64,000 nt of DNA from contig OY970352.1 in NCBI GenBank assembly GCA_963718105.1, forward strand, positions 4,340,001 to 4,404,000. The letters run 5' to 3'. Every line of letters starts with the position of its first letter. The stretch's first letter is position 1. This DNA comes from DASYKT01 sp963718105. Its GTDB lineage: Bacteria > Acidobacteriota > Blastocatellia > Pyrinomonadales > Pyrinomonadaceae. Of the stretch, positions 51,184 to 60,161 are shown piece by piece. The notes below the pieces were generated by a model, which was given only the letters and a program-made list of their open reading frames with translations, ran no database searches and was not told where the DNA came from. The translations under genes and the position numbers were made by a program.

Positions 51184-52149
51184 TTAAAGAACGCTTTGCC
51201 TTACAATTTCTTGCAGCATAACCCCTAAGATCAATGCTGCAAACATTTTCTCCAGATCGATGCCCAATTTGGCGGCCGTTTCCGAGAGGTAATTTTTTAC
51301 CTCTTCATGCTGCCAGCCTTTATCCGTCTGCAGCCGCTTTTCCACGCCTTTGCGCAGGTCGGATTGAATTTTCACTAGCCGGCGGCTGGCCGTCGCCTCG
51401 TGAAAACCGAGCATCTGCCCGATCTCTTTCAACCGTAAACTATCAAAATAATAGAGTTTGATGATCAAGCGGTCTTCGGTCTCGAGCGATGCGATGGTTT
51501 CCTGTAACGCCGCGGAAACATCCGCCATCGCTTCTTTTCCGCTAAAAGCTTCTTCAGGACTCTCCGCCACACCCATAAAATGGGCGTTGTCGCTATTTTC
51601 CGCCGATTCCGACGCCAGGTTCTCAAATTCCCGGTCTTCCTCTATCTGCACAAAACGAGAGAGTTTACGGTGCTGGTCGATGGCCAGTTGATGCACCACC
51701 GCGCGCAGCCACCCGGCCAGCGAGCCGCGCCCTGAATAATACGCAATTTTCCCGGTCGGGTTGCCGTCGGCATCGGTTTTTAGCCCGTGCAGCTCCGCCC
51801 AGATCGAATTTGCCAAGTCGTCGACATCCTCTGTGTTAGAGCAAAAATTCCGCGCGGTCGATTTAACGACCGAGTTAAAGCTTGTCACCAGATCGTTCCA
51901 CGCCTGCTCGTCGCCGCGTTCGCAGGCTGCGATAAGGCACAGGTCATCGGCCCTTAATGCTTCGATAAACTCTTTGATATCAGGTTTTGCCGCAGACGGG
52001 GCATCTCGCAGCAGATATTTGTCGAGCGACTTGCTGACCCGCGGCAGCAGGTCGTCCGCCGTCAGCCCGCGCGAATTTCCCGCCAGCGAGATCAGGCGTG
52101 AAACGCTCTCGCGTATCTGAGTTTCATATTTTTGCGGTGCAACTGTCAC
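51184..52149 (-). CDS. ECF-type RNA polymerase sigma factor
   Basis: 321 residues. After an N-terminal ~70-residue extension, region 2 reads WNDLVTSFNSVVKSTARNF and DVDDLANSIWAELHG, then WLRAVVHQLAIDQHRKL. Region 4 is ETEDRLIIKLYYFDSLRLKEIGQMLGFHEATASRRLVKIQ. The C terminus ends with a short hydrophobic segment (FAALILGVMLQEIV). Such sigma factors direct RNA polymerase to a small regulon. Followed by the anti-sigma-type gene, it probably forms a signal-responsive pair. Upstream DNA 52150-52242 is short and divergent to the hydrolase gene. Confidence 0.88.
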   Translation of the reverse strand: MTVAPQKYETQIRESVSRLISLAGNSRGLTADDLLPRVSKSLDKYLLRDAPSAAKPDIKEFIEALRADDLCLIAACERGDEQAWNDLVTSFNSVVKSTARNFCSNTEDVDDLANSIWAELHGLKTDADGNPTGKIAYYSGRGSLAGWLRAVVHQLAIDQHRKLSRFVQIEEDREFENLASESAENSDNAHFMGVAESPEEAFSGKEAMADVSAALQETIASLETEDRLIIKLYYFDSLRLKEIGQMLGFHEATASRRLVKIQSDLRKGVEKRLQTDKGWQHEEVKNYLSETAAKLGIDLEKMFAALILGVMLQEIVRQSVL

Positions 52150-52251
52150 AAAGGTTCGATTTTATCGAGAGTTTATCACAAAATCGCGGCTTGCGATGAG
52201 TCTCAAATCTATCTAGGATAGAGACTTGTTTTCACGCTGAGGTTGCCCCAA

Positions 52252-53259
52252 ATGCTAAAGGCCTTTATGCACCGGCGCGAGCGCTATCTCGCAATGCTCA
52301 ATGACGACCGCCTGGTGCGGCCGTTTGCGTGGGGCGGCGAATTTCTCGGGCTAAACACAAATGGGGATCCGGCGGAAGCGATCCGCCAGTATTCGGCCGA
52401 GGCTTTTAAGAACAGCGACGAATTTTTTCACCTGCCGGCGATCGCGGACTTTGATCTGCAAGACGATCTTCTTTCCTGGACCAGCGCTGTCGAAACTCCG
52501 ACCGCTCGAAACAATACCGCCCGCGCGCGATTTTTTCCCGCCAAAGATAGACGCGCCGCAGTGGTGGTTTTGCCGCACTGGAATGCCAAAGCCGGAAGCT
52601 ATTTCGATCTTTGCCGGGTATTTAACCGTTTTGGCGTGGCTGCGCTGCGCGTGACCCTGCCCTATCACGAAGAGCGCCGCGAGTCGCAGGACGCCCGGGC
52701 GGATCAATTTGTCTCGCCCAATATCGGGCGCACTATCCAGTCAGTCCGCCAGGCTGTGCTCGATACGCGCGCGGCCGTACGCTGGCTAAAACAGCAGGGT
52801 TACGCGAAGGTAGGCGTGGTGGGAACGAGCATCGGATCGTGCACGGCGTTTCTAGCCACGGTGCACGATGACGATATCGACGCCGGAGTTTACAATCACG
52901 TCTCCGGCTATTTTGCCGATGTGACCTGGCGCGGGCTTTCGACCTATCACGTGCGCGAGGGCTTGGAAGAAAAAGTAACGCTTGAGCAGTTGCGCGATCT
53001 CTGGCTGCCGATCAGCCCTCTGCCTTATCTCGCGAAACTAAAAGCAAAACCGGTCCGCCCGATGAAATTCATCTACACGCTTTACGACCTGACCTTTCCG
53101 CACGATCTTTCTCTGCAGGTGCGCCAAAAATTTATCGAAGAAAAAATTCCCGCAAGTTTCAGTTGGCTGCCCTGCGGGCATTATACTCTCGGTGAAAAAC
53201 CGTGGGTCTATCTGGACGGTTACAAAATCGTTTCCTTTTTGCGGAGGCACTTGAAGTGA
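52252..53259 (+). CDS. Alpha/beta-hydrolase family protein
   Basis: 335 residues from the ATG at 52252; a TTG at 52243 is also possible. The nucleophile elbow is GVVGTSIGSCTAF (G-x-S-x-G), the oxyanion/strand region VVVLPHWNAKAG, and the C-terminal region has a His (PCGHYTLGE) that may be catalytic. The layout resembles the ABHD18-like/DUF2048 group, whose substrates are not established. Its stop codon overlaps the GTG start of the next gene (GTGA, 53256-53259), so a three-gene operon with the lipoprotein and the M28 peptidase is likely. Confidence 0.82.
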   Translation: MLKAFMHRRERYLAMLNDDRLVRPFAWGGEFLGLNTNGDPAEAIRQYSAEAFKNSDEFFHLPAIADFDLQDDLLSWTSAVETPTARNNTARARFFPAKDRRAAVVVLPHWNAKAGSYFDLCRVFNRFGVAALRVTLPYHEERRESQDARADQFVSPNIGRTIQSVRQAVLDTRAAVRWLKQQGYAKVGVVGTSIGSCTAFLATVHDDDIDAGVYNHVSGYFADVTWRGLSTYHVREGLEEKVTLEQLRDLWLPISPLPYLAKLKAKPVRPMKFIYTLYDLTFPHDLSLQVRQKFIEEKIPASFSWLPCGHYTLGEKPWVYLDGYKIVSFLRRHLK

Positions 53260-53942
53260 GAAAAAGCATTTTAATAGCGGCGTGTATAGCATTAACAGTT
53301 GCCTGTCAGAGCAAAGTCGCGAATGAAAATTCAAATCAGGCGATGGCCGTTAGTACAGCGAAACCCGAACAGATCGTAAATGTAAATAGGCCGGTTGAAA
53401 AAGCGCCTCTTTACACGCCTACGCCGGCCATAATAAAAACGAGCGAGATAAATTCAAGGATAGGAAATGTTGAGGCCTTTACCGCGGGGCTTTGTCTGAA
53501 GATACAAAACCCAAACCTGCTGCCCGGCGACAAAATTCGGATCATAATTACCGAAGTTCACCAGAAGACAGCAATGGCGGAAGTAGTGGAAAAGACGGCT
53601 TGCGAAGGCGAAAGATTTGCCGGAGATCTGGATGAACCCGACATTCTCGAATACAAATTAAAAGAGATCGGCGGTAACTTGCTTGATAGATCAGGCTACG
53701 GTATCGGTCTGGTGAATCCGCTTAACGAGCCGAAAATAAAGGGTGAGTTTGTCACGATCGATATCGATAACGACCAAAAAGCCGAATATTTTCGCGCATG
53801 TACCAGTTCCGAAGGAATGCATTTGACGGTATGGAAAGGAAAACCTCTAATGGGAGATCGCATTTGGCATTCCTACTATCATTTTAGCTACGATACCGAA
53901 CCTGATTGTAAGAAAAAAGATTATGAGGGAACCGATGAATAG
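53256..53942 (+). CDS. Predicted lipoprotein of unknown function
   Basis: 228 residues starting at GTG 53256, supported by the GGAGG site at 53243-53247 and the GTGA overlap with the preceding stop codon. The N terminus MRKSILIAACIALTVAC has a lipobox TVAC, so Cys17 should be lipidated. The mature protein begins with a Ser/Asn/Thr-rich linker and then is mixed alpha/beta (KIRIIITEVHQKTAMAEVV). No family recognised. Its stop overlaps the ATG of the M28 peptidase. Confidence 0.7.
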   Translation: MRKSILIAACIALTVACQSKVANENSNQAMAVSTAKPEQIVNVNRPVEKAPLYTPTPAIIKTSEINSRIGNVEAFTAGLCLKIQNPNLLPGDKIRIIITEVHQKTAMAEVVEKTACEGERFAGDLDEPDILEYKLKEIGGNLLDRSGYGIGLVNPLNEPKIKGEFVTIDIDNDQKAEYFRACTSSEGMHLTVWKGKPLMGDRIWHSYYHFSYDTEPDCKKKDYEGTDE

Positions 53943-55296
53943 GATCATTATTTTATTACTTTGTGCGCTTGTTTTACCGGCAACATATGTTTCGGCGCAA
54001 AAGAAACCTGTGCCGCCAAAACCAAACGCCGATATCGTCGCGATGTTAAAAAACATTTCGGCGAAAAATATCGAAGCGACGATCCGCAAACTTGTCAGCT
54101 TCGGCACGCGCAATACTTTGTCTGAGCAGAACGATCCGAACCGCGGTGTCGGCGCGGCGCGTGATTGGCTGTATGGCGAATTTCAAAAGATCAGTGCCGA
54201 TTGCGGCGGGTGTCTGCAGGTGGAAAAGCAGACTTTTCTGCAGGAGAAAGCCAACCGCGTTCCGGAGCCGACAAATCTTACGAATGTAGTGGCAACATTA
54301 AAAGGCACGACCGATCCCACTCGCGTCTATGTAGTCTCCGGCCATTACGATTCGATGTGCAGCTCGCCGACCGATGCCAAATGCGATGCGCCCGGCGCGA
54401 ACGACGACGCTTCCGGGACCGCCACCGTGCTCGAAGCCGCGCGCGTGATGTCGAAATATAAGTTCGACGCGACGATAGTTTTTATGGCCGTGCCCGGCGA
54501 AGAGCAGGGCCTGCTGGGCGCTGCCTATTTTGCGAAGCAGGCCGAAGCAAATAAGACCAACATCGAGGGAATGTTCACCAACGATATTGTGGGCGGTGTG
54601 ACCTCGCAGAAAGATATGCCGGACCGAAATGCCGTGCGTGTTTTTAGCGAAGGCGTGCCGACCAAGGAAAGTGAAGCCGAGGCAAATACGCGGCGCGGCG
54701 TCGGCGGCGAAAACGATTCGCAATCGCGTCAGCTCGCGCGTTTTATCAAAGAAACGGGCGACCGCTACCTGCCGAAATTTCCTGTGCGGATGATGTATCG
54801 CCGCGACCGCTATCTGCGCGGCGGCGACCACATTCCTTTTCTCGAACGCGGTTTTACCGCCGTGCGCATCACCGAAATGCACGAAGACTATACGCACCAG
54901 CACCAGAACGTGCGCACGGAAAACGGCGTGCAATACGGCGACCTGCCGGAGTTTGTCGATTTTGAATACGTGGCAAATATCGCGCGGATAAATACCGCCA
55001 GCCTAGCCTGCCTGGCGATAGGCCCCGCTAAGCCGAAAAACGTCGGGACCGTGACCGCGCGGCTGACAAACGACACCGAGCTCAAGTGGGACGCAAACAC
55101 GGACGCCGACATCGCCGGCTATGAAATTGTCTGGCGCGACACCACCTCGCCGGTTTGGACAAGCGCGCTAAACGTAGGCAATGTCACCACTTATGTAATG
55201 AAGGCGATGTCCAAGGACAATTTCTTTTTTGGCGTCCGCGCCGTCGATAAAGCCGGAAATAAAAGCCCGGTGGTCTATCCGCGGCCGGTGAGGTAA
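53935..55296 (+). CDS. Secreted M28-family aminopeptidase with fibronectin type III domain
   Basis: 453 residues from the ATG at 53935, which overlaps the preceding stop (ATGAATAG) and has a GAGGGA site. A signal peptide (NRIIILLLCALVLPATYVSA) leads. The M28 di-zinc core shows YVVSGHYDSMCSSP (His, Asp), PGANDDASGTATVLEAARVM (Asp bridging) and VFMAVPGEEQGLLGAAYF (catalytic Glu). A later His lies in HEDYTHQHQN. The last ~90 residues look like a fibronectin III domain. Metallo-aminopeptidase activity on peptides is the family role; location periplasmic or extracellular. Confidence 0.9.
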   Translation: MNRIIILLLCALVLPATYVSAQKKPVPPKPNADIVAMLKNISAKNIEATIRKLVSFGTRNTLSEQNDPNRGVGAARDWLYGEFQKISADCGGCLQVEKQTFLQEKANRVPEPTNLTNVVATLKGTTDPTRVYVVSGHYDSMCSSPTDAKCDAPGANDDASGTATVLEAARVMSKYKFDATIVFMAVPGEEQGLLGAAYFAKQAEANKTNIEGMFTNDIVGGVTSQKDMPDRNAVRVFSEGVPTKESEAEANTRRGVGGENDSQSRQLARFIKETGDRYLPKFPVRMMYRRDRYLRGGDHIPFLERGFTAVRITEMHEDYTHQHQNVRTENGVQYGDLPEFVDFEYVANIARINTASLACLAIGPAKPKNVGTVTARLTNDTELKWDANTDADIAGYEIVWRDTTSPVWTSALNVGNVTTYVMKAMSKDNFFFGVRAVDKAGNKSPVVYPRPVR

Positions 55297-55299
55297 GGG

Positions 55300-55364
55300 T
55301 TTTGAGTCCCGCCTTTAGGCGGCTTTTGTACCGGCAAGAGGCCGCCTAAAGGCGGGACTCAAAA
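55300..55364. repeat. 24-bp perfect inverted repeat after the M28 peptidase gene
   Basis: Arms 55300-55323 and 55341-55364 (TTTTGAGTCCCGCCTTTAGG...), loop 17 nt, starting 3 nt after the stop codon. T- and A-rich ends allow termination in both directions. Confidence 0.85.
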
Positions 55365-55472
55365 CAACAAATTTTTTTCTATAGCATGTCCTTTTTGTTC
55401 AAACTCGTTCGTCTATTGATCGAAAGCTAACAAAGCTTAAAAATCAAAAAGACAAAATTAAGGAGAAATACT

Positions 55473-55826
55473 ATGCCAAGTTATATGATGCTGCTGCACG
55501 AAGCCCCGCCGGATTTCAGTAAATTTTCCGCCGCCGATATCCAGGGGGTTATCAATGATTACAAAGCCTGGCGAAACGGCGTGGCCGAGCAGGGAAAATT
55601 GGCGGGCGGCGCCAAGCTGCGCGACGAAGGCGGAAAACATATCAGCGGAGCGAACGGTGAGATCCGCGTGACCGACGGCCCTTTTGCCGAAGCCAAGGAA
55701 GTGATCGGCGGATTTTTTACCATCACGGCCGATAATTATGACGAAGCGGTCGAGCTCTGCAAAGACTGCCCGCATCTGAAATACGGCGGGCGTATCGAGC
55801 TGCGCGAAGTCGAGCCGACCCCGTAA
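55473..55826 (+). CDS. YCII-related (DGPF-type) protein
   Basis: 117 residues with an AAGGAG site before the ATG. The YCII/DGPF fold shows YMMLLHEAPP at the N terminus, the DGPF-type motif VTDGPFAEAKEVIGGFF in the middle and GRIELREVEP at the end. The gene is 19 nt upstream of a SigJ-type sigma factor, a very common pairing. Its biochemical role is not established; it is presumed to bind a small molecule or to help the sigma factor. Confidence 0.9.
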   Translation: MPSYMMLLHEAPPDFSKFSAADIQGVINDYKAWRNGVAEQGKLAGGAKLRDEGGKHISGANGEIRVTDGPFAEAKEVIGGFFTITADNYDEAVELCKDCPHLKYGGRIELREVEPTP

Positions 55827-55845
55827 TACCGTAAGCCCGTAACCG

Positions 55846-57141
55846 ATGACAGCACCGGCCGAAGAAAATACGATTCACGAATCAATTGGCGAATCGATCG
55901 ACCATCTGTTCCGCCACCAGGCAGGGCAGATGGTTTCTGTTTTGACGCGAATTTTCGGCATCGGCAATCTCGACCTGATCGAAGACGCCGTGCAGGATGC
56001 GCTGGTCGCGGCGCTAAGAGTGTGGCCCTACAGCGGGTTTCCCGATAATCAAAAAGCCTGGCTGATAGAGACCGCCAAAAACCGCGTGCTCGACCGCCTG
56101 CGTTACGGCCGCAGATTTACCGGCGAGGATATCGCCGACGCGGAGTACGATCTGACGGCCCTTAAAATGGGTGGAACACAGACCGATACTTATTTCGCCA
56201 AAGAAATTTCCGAAGACCAGTTAAGAATGATCTTCGCCTGCTGTCATCCGCTGATCGCGCCCGACAGCCAGGTGGCCTTGACGCTGAAGATCGTCGGCGG
56301 TTTTAGCGTGTCTGAAATTGCCCGCGCATTTTTGGCTAAAGACGATGCGATCGCCAAGATGCTCACGCGCGCGAAACAAAAGCTGCGCGAAAATAAAGTT
56401 CAGTTGGAAATGCCGGAACCGGCGGAAATTCCGGCGCGTCTGGAAGCGGTCGCCAAGGTGCTCTATCTGATGTTTAACGAAGGGTATTCCGCATCCGAAG
56501 GCGAAGAGCTGGTTCGCAAAGACCTTTGTTTTGAAGCCATCCGCTTGTGTGAATTTTTAGCGTCGCATCCTTTGACCGATACTCCGAAAATAAATGCGCT
56601 GGCGGCATTGTTTTTGTTTCAAGGTGCGCGGCTTTCTTCGCGCAGCGACAGCGAAGGCGAGCTTTTGCTGCTCCCCGAACAGGACCGTTCGCTGTGGGAC
56701 CAGTCGATGATAGCGAGGGCGATGATGTTCATGCGGCTTTCGGCCCGCGGCGATGAATTGACCGGGTATCACCTGGAAGCCGAGATCGCCTCCGCTTACA
56801 CGCTGGCGGAGACTTTCGAAGATACCGATTGGCGGCGCATTTTAGACTGTTACGAACTGCTGCAGAAAAAAATATTTTCGCCCATCGTCGAACTCAACCG
56901 GATAATCGTGCTGTCAAAAATTCACGGCGCGGAAAAGGCGCTCGAAGAATTAAGCAATTTGGAAAAAAGCGGAAAGCTAAATGATCTCAATTTGTTTCAC
57001 ATTACTTATGCGCATTTCCTCAGCGAGCTCGGGGAAAACGCCCGCGCGATCGCTTCTTATCAAAAAGCGGCCGCGCTGACACAAAATGAACCTATCCGCC
57101 GGTTTCTTGAAAAAAAGATTGAGCGGTTGAATTCGCTCTAG
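55846..57141 (+). CDS. SigJ-type ECF RNA polymerase sigma factor (with DUF6596)
   Basis: 431 residues. Region 2 has DLIEDAVQDALVAALRVW and KAWLIETAKNRVLDRLRYGR. Region 4 is ISEDQLRMIFACCHPLIAPDSQVALTLKIVGGFSVSEIARAFLAKDDAIAKMLTRAKQKLRE, which is ECF-like, and the ~220-residue C-terminal extension (FNEGYSASEGEELVRKDLCFEAIRLCEFL onwards) is the helical DUF6596 domain typical of this ECF41-like class. The class usually lacks an anti-sigma factor and is controlled through its own C-terminal extension. Forms an operon with the YCII gene. Confidence 0.93.
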   Translation: MTAPAEENTIHESIGESIDHLFRHQAGQMVSVLTRIFGIGNLDLIEDAVQDALVAALRVWPYSGFPDNQKAWLIETAKNRVLDRLRYGRRFTGEDIADAEYDLTALKMGGTQTDTYFAKEISEDQLRMIFACCHPLIAPDSQVALTLKIVGGFSVSEIARAFLAKDDAIAKMLTRAKQKLRENKVQLEMPEPAEIPARLEAVAKVLYLMFNEGYSASEGEELVRKDLCFEAIRLCEFLASHPLTDTPKINALAALFLFQGARLSSRSDSEGELLLLPEQDRSLWDQSMIARAMMFMRLSARGDELTGYHLEAEIASAYTLAETFEDTDWRRILDCYELLQKKIFSPIVELNRIIVLSKIHGAEKALEELSNLEKSGKLNDLNLFHITYAHFLSELGENARAIASYQKAAALTQNEPIRRFLEKKIERLNSL

Positions 57142-57210
57142 ATAAGACTTTGCGATCTGGTAAGATCGAATGGGCGATCTACATGGTCGGGTTCTTTCAC
57201 ATATTTCCTA

Positions 57211-57687
57211 CTACAGGAGAAGGTGAAGGTCCTTCTCACTAGCCTTCCTGGCCTTTTCTTCCATTTTTGCTGTCCAGACCTTAAAACGATGCACGACATA
57301 AAAGTCTACAAGCAGCATAAACCACAGGCCTGTACCAACATTGAGCAAAATATCTCTCAAGGCTCCCTTTGACCAAGCCGCAGCGAATAAAACGCCTGCC
57401 GCTATGATTGCAGCGGTTAAGCTGTACCAGATGGATTTCTGAACCGCGGTTAAAAGCACTGGAACGATGAGAAGCAACAGCAAACCCGCGAGAGTATTTG
57501 TTGCTAATCCTTGCGAAAACGTGCCGTCCACCGTTGTCCATGAGAAGTAGATTGCGAAGCCCGTGAGCACTATCCATGCAACTGCAAGAAAGACTACTAC
57601 GCATGTTAACTGCATGATATTGCTTACTCCCATAGCTAGGTTGTCTCCGGGAAATCTTGGGAAATCGTCATCATCGTTTTCTGCCAT
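57211..57687 (-). CDS. Four-helix membrane protein of unknown function
   Basis: 158 residues from the ATG at 57687, set by the GGAGG site just before it (GTGGAGGAACAA). A Met/Glu-rich upstream reading starting at a GTG is rejected. An acidic N terminus (AENDDDDFPRFPGD) is followed by four transmembrane segments: ~25-50, ~65-82, ~85-103 and ~112-130. The tail VWTAKMEEKARKASEKDLHLLL is charged. No family is recognised. It is convergent with the sigma gene and divergent from the DUF1569 gene. A small hairpin lies in its last codons. Confidence 0.6.
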   Translation of the reverse strand: MAENDDDDFPRFPGDNLAMGVSNIMQLTCVVVFLAVAWIVLTGFAIYFSWTTVDGTFSQGLATNTLAGLLLLLIVPVLLTAVQKSIWYSLTAAIIAAGVLFAAAWSKGALRDILLNVGTGLWFMLLVDFYVVHRFKVWTAKMEEKARKASEKDLHLLL

Positions 57688-57855
57688 TTGTTCCTCCACG
57701 AGTCAATTTGATTATCTGGACATCATAATAGCGGATTAAATAACCTGCTCAAAAAAATTCTGATTAATGGCCTGCATTATAGTGAATGAGCTGTCCGCGC
57801 TCCGACAGAAAACGTTGAAAGTTAATAAGGATTGTTTTACTCTATCCAAAATCAT

Positions 57856-58308
57856 ATGAGTCTTTTCGAAACCCAAAAACGCGAAATGATCATCCAGCGC
57901 ATCGGCCATTTGTTTCCGGATGCGCAGGCCCAGTGGGGAAAAATGAACCCGAACCAGGCGATCTGTCATCTGACCGACCAGCTTCGCGGCGCCATGGGCG
58001 AGCTCCAGTGGAAAGATCAAAATAGTTTTATCAAAAAGACGCTGGTCAAATGGCTGGCGGTATATGTGATACCGGTGCCGAAAAACGTTCCCACCATGCC
58101 CGAAGCCGATCAGCAAAAAGAGGGTACGAAACCCACCGATTTTGAAAGCGACCGCGCCACGCTGATCGCCTATATCGAAAAATTTGCCGCCGCGCCGGAC
58201 GATTTTCCCTGGAGCCCCCACGCGGCTTTTGGCAGGATGAACAGAAACCAGTGGAACCTTCTCACCTATAAACATCTCGACCATCATCTGAGACAATTCG
58301 GCGTGTAA
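57856..58308 (+). CDS. DUF1569-family (DinB-related) protein
   Basis: 150 residues from the ATG at 57856 (MSLFETQKREMIIQRIGH). The motifs MNPNQAICHLTDQLRGAMG and MNRNQWNLLTYKHLDHHLRQFGV give the His pattern of DUF1569/DinB-type four-helix bundles: His in the H-L-T-D motif and HxxHH near the C terminus. Function is not established. An upstream Met at 57832 is disfavoured, as it adds 8 residues that do not match. The stop codon is immediately followed by family A copy 3. Confidence 0.85.
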   Translation: MSLFETQKREMIIQRIGHLFPDAQAQWGKMNPNQAICHLTDQLRGAMGELQWKDQNSFIKKTLVKWLAVYVIPVPKNVPTMPEADQQKEGTKPTDFESDRATLIAYIEKFAAAPDDFPWSPHAAFGRMNRNQWNLLTYKHLDHHLRQFGV

Positions 58309-58418
58309 ACTGGGAGCGCGGACGTCTCGTCCGCTGCACCGCAGCCTAACTATCGGATATCAATAGCGAATGTCGAACGCTGCACGTTGATTGCGGACGA
58401 GACGTCCGCGCTCCTGGT
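58309..58418. repeat. Family A palindromic element, copy 3
   Basis: Left arm ACTGGGAGCGCGGACGTCTC and right arm GACGTCCGCGCTCCTGGT close an ~60-nt centre. The left end abuts the DUF1569 stop codon (58306-58308). The right end abuts the TAA of a minus-strand remnant (58419). Confidence 0.9.
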
Positions 58419-58556
58419 TTATGGCACTCTCCTTGCATCAATAAAAATCAACAGAAAATTCGCTTTCTCGTCGTACGGTATCACGTCGTGCGCGATAAAT
58501 TTTGGATTGAATTGATACAAAAATGGGACTCGCAACTTACAACCGAAAGAGAGATT
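58419..58556 (-). pseudogene. Possible C-terminal remnant of an unidentified gene
   Basis: Minus-strand frame open from an upstream TGA to TAA at 58419-58421. It encodes about 45 residues including NPKFIAHDVIPYDEKANFLL and ending FIDARRVP. The second half resembles the C terminus of a normal protein. There is no good start codon, and the upstream half is overlapped by the LigD start. The family A repeat abuts its stop, as with other copies, which supports it being a true 3' end. Weak. Confidence 0.3.
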
Positions 58557-60133
58557 TCAAGGGAACGCCGGAGCCGAAGGGCAAGGTCTCGAAAACGGAC
58601 AAGCATCGTTTCGTGGTGCAGGAACATCATGCTTCGAACCTGCATTTTGATTTCCGGATGGAGATCGGCGGCGTTTTAAAATCCTGGGCGGTTCGCAAAG
58701 GCCCGTCGATGGACCCGGCAGTAAAACGGTTGGCCGTTCCCACCGAAGACCACCCGCTCTCTTACACAAAATTCGAAGGCCGCATTCCCGAAGGCCATTA
58801 CGGCGCCGGGATGCAATTGATTTGGGACAGCGGTACCTTTGAACTTTTGGATGGAGACGACCCGGAAAAGCAGTTCAAAAAAGGCAAGCTTCAATTCGAA
58901 CTAAAAGGCACGAAATTAAAAGGCGTTTTCAATTTTTTTGAGATGAAGGGGCGCGGCGGGTGGCTGCTGGTCAAAGTCGACGATGAGCATGCGAAAGAGA
59001 ATTGGGAACTCGATCTTTTGCAGCCCGACAAGGACGGACGTAAAGTTATCACGGAGGAGAATTCCAAGGCCGTGAAGAAAACAAAAACACGTTCCAAAGT
59101 GGTAAAGAAAAGCACCAGGCCCGAAAAGGGTATAAAGGGTGAAAAGGGCGAAAAAGCAGTTTCATTAAACGCGCTGTTAAAAGAACAAAAACCCGCAGGC
59201 GGCCGGCTGGTAAAGATCGGCAAATATGTCGTCAAGCTGACCAGCCTTGACCGCGTCTATTTCCCCGGCAGCAATAATACGGAGGGCTATACCAAAGCCG
59301 ATCTGATCCGTTATTACAGCGATGTTTCGAAATATATTTTGCCGCATTTGAAAGACCGCCCGCTGATAATGCGCCGTTTTCCGCAGGGGATCAAAGGCCC
59401 GTCTTTTCACCAGCACGACGTCGATGAAGCGCCGGAATTTGTCCGCACCGCTTCGCACCGGGTAAGAGAAGAAGACAGGCACGTGGTCGATTACGTCGTC
59501 TGCGATAATCTGCAGACGCATCTTTACCTGGCGAATCTCGGCGCGATCGAACGCCACCCGTGGCACTCACGCGTGGACACCATCGACCATCCGGATTGGT
59601 TCGTCTTCGATCTCGACCCGGAGAAAAAAGTAACATTCGAAACGATCTGCGCGACCGCCGTGAAACTTAAGGAGGTGATAGAAAGATTCGGCCTCAGGTC
59701 TTATCCGAAAACTTCGGGCTCGCGCGGGCTGCATTTATACGTTCCGATCAAACCTGCGTATTCGTATGAAAAAGTTGCCGGCCTGGCGAAAGCGATCGCT
59801 ACTATAGTGGCCGACGAAAACCCTGAGACGGCCACCGTCGCGCGCGCCAAGGCAAAAAGAAAACCGGGCCAGATCTACATCGATTTTATGCAGAATAATA
59901 TCGGCAAATCGGTCGCCGCGCCCTACTCCGTTCGTCCCAGAGAGGGCGCGACCGTTTCCGCGCCGGTCGAATGGAAAGAGGTCGAAAAAGGAAGCTTGAG
60001 CATCGATGATTTTACGATCAAAAATATGCCCGCGCGGCTTAAGAAAAAAGGCGATCTTTTCAAAAAAGTTTTGACGGACAAGCAAAGCCTGGAAAAGGCT
60101 TTTAAGAAATTAAAAGAGCTGGAAAAAGAATAA
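58523..60133 (+). CDS. LigD-type DNA repair protein: 3'-phosphoesterase plus polymerase, no ligase domain
   Basis: 536 residues. The N-terminal 3'-phosphoesterase domain (~20-150) has the HASNLHFDFRME catalytic His-Asp motif. A Lys-rich linker (~180-215) follows. The polymerase (primase-type) domain (~220-510) has the DLDP metal-binding pair near 362-364, plus SGSRGLHLYVPI and YIDFMQN with the third Asp. A normal LigD also has an ATP-dependent ligase domain; none is present here. In bacterial NHEJ, LigD cleans, fills and joins broken ends with Ku. No ku gene is in the window. It starts with ATG and is followed 28 nt later by a small KGG-like protein. Confidence 0.9.
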   Translation: MGLATYNRKRDFKGTPEPKGKVSKTDKHRFVVQEHHASNLHFDFRMEIGGVLKSWAVRKGPSMDPAVKRLAVPTEDHPLSYTKFEGRIPEGHYGAGMQLIWDSGTFELLDGDDPEKQFKKGKLQFELKGTKLKGVFNFFEMKGRGGWLLVKVDDEHAKENWELDLLQPDKDGRKVITEENSKAVKKTKTRSKVVKKSTRPEKGIKGEKGEKAVSLNALLKEQKPAGGRLVKIGKYVVKLTSLDRVYFPGSNNTEGYTKADLIRYYSDVSKYILPHLKDRPLIMRRFPQGIKGPSFHQHDVDEAPEFVRTASHRVREEDRHVVDYVVCDNLQTHLYLANLGAIERHPWHSRVDTIDHPDWFVFDLDPEKKVTFETICATAVKLKEVIERFGLRSYPKTSGSRGLHLYVPIKPAYSYEKVAGLAKAIATIVADENPETATVARAKAKRKPGQIYIDFMQNNIGKSVAAPYSVRPREGATVSAPVEWKEVEKGSLSIDDFTIKNMPARLKKKGDLFKKVLTDKQSLEKAFKKLKELEKE

Positions 60134-60161
60134 TTAATAAGAACAAGGAGGAAGTTACAAA

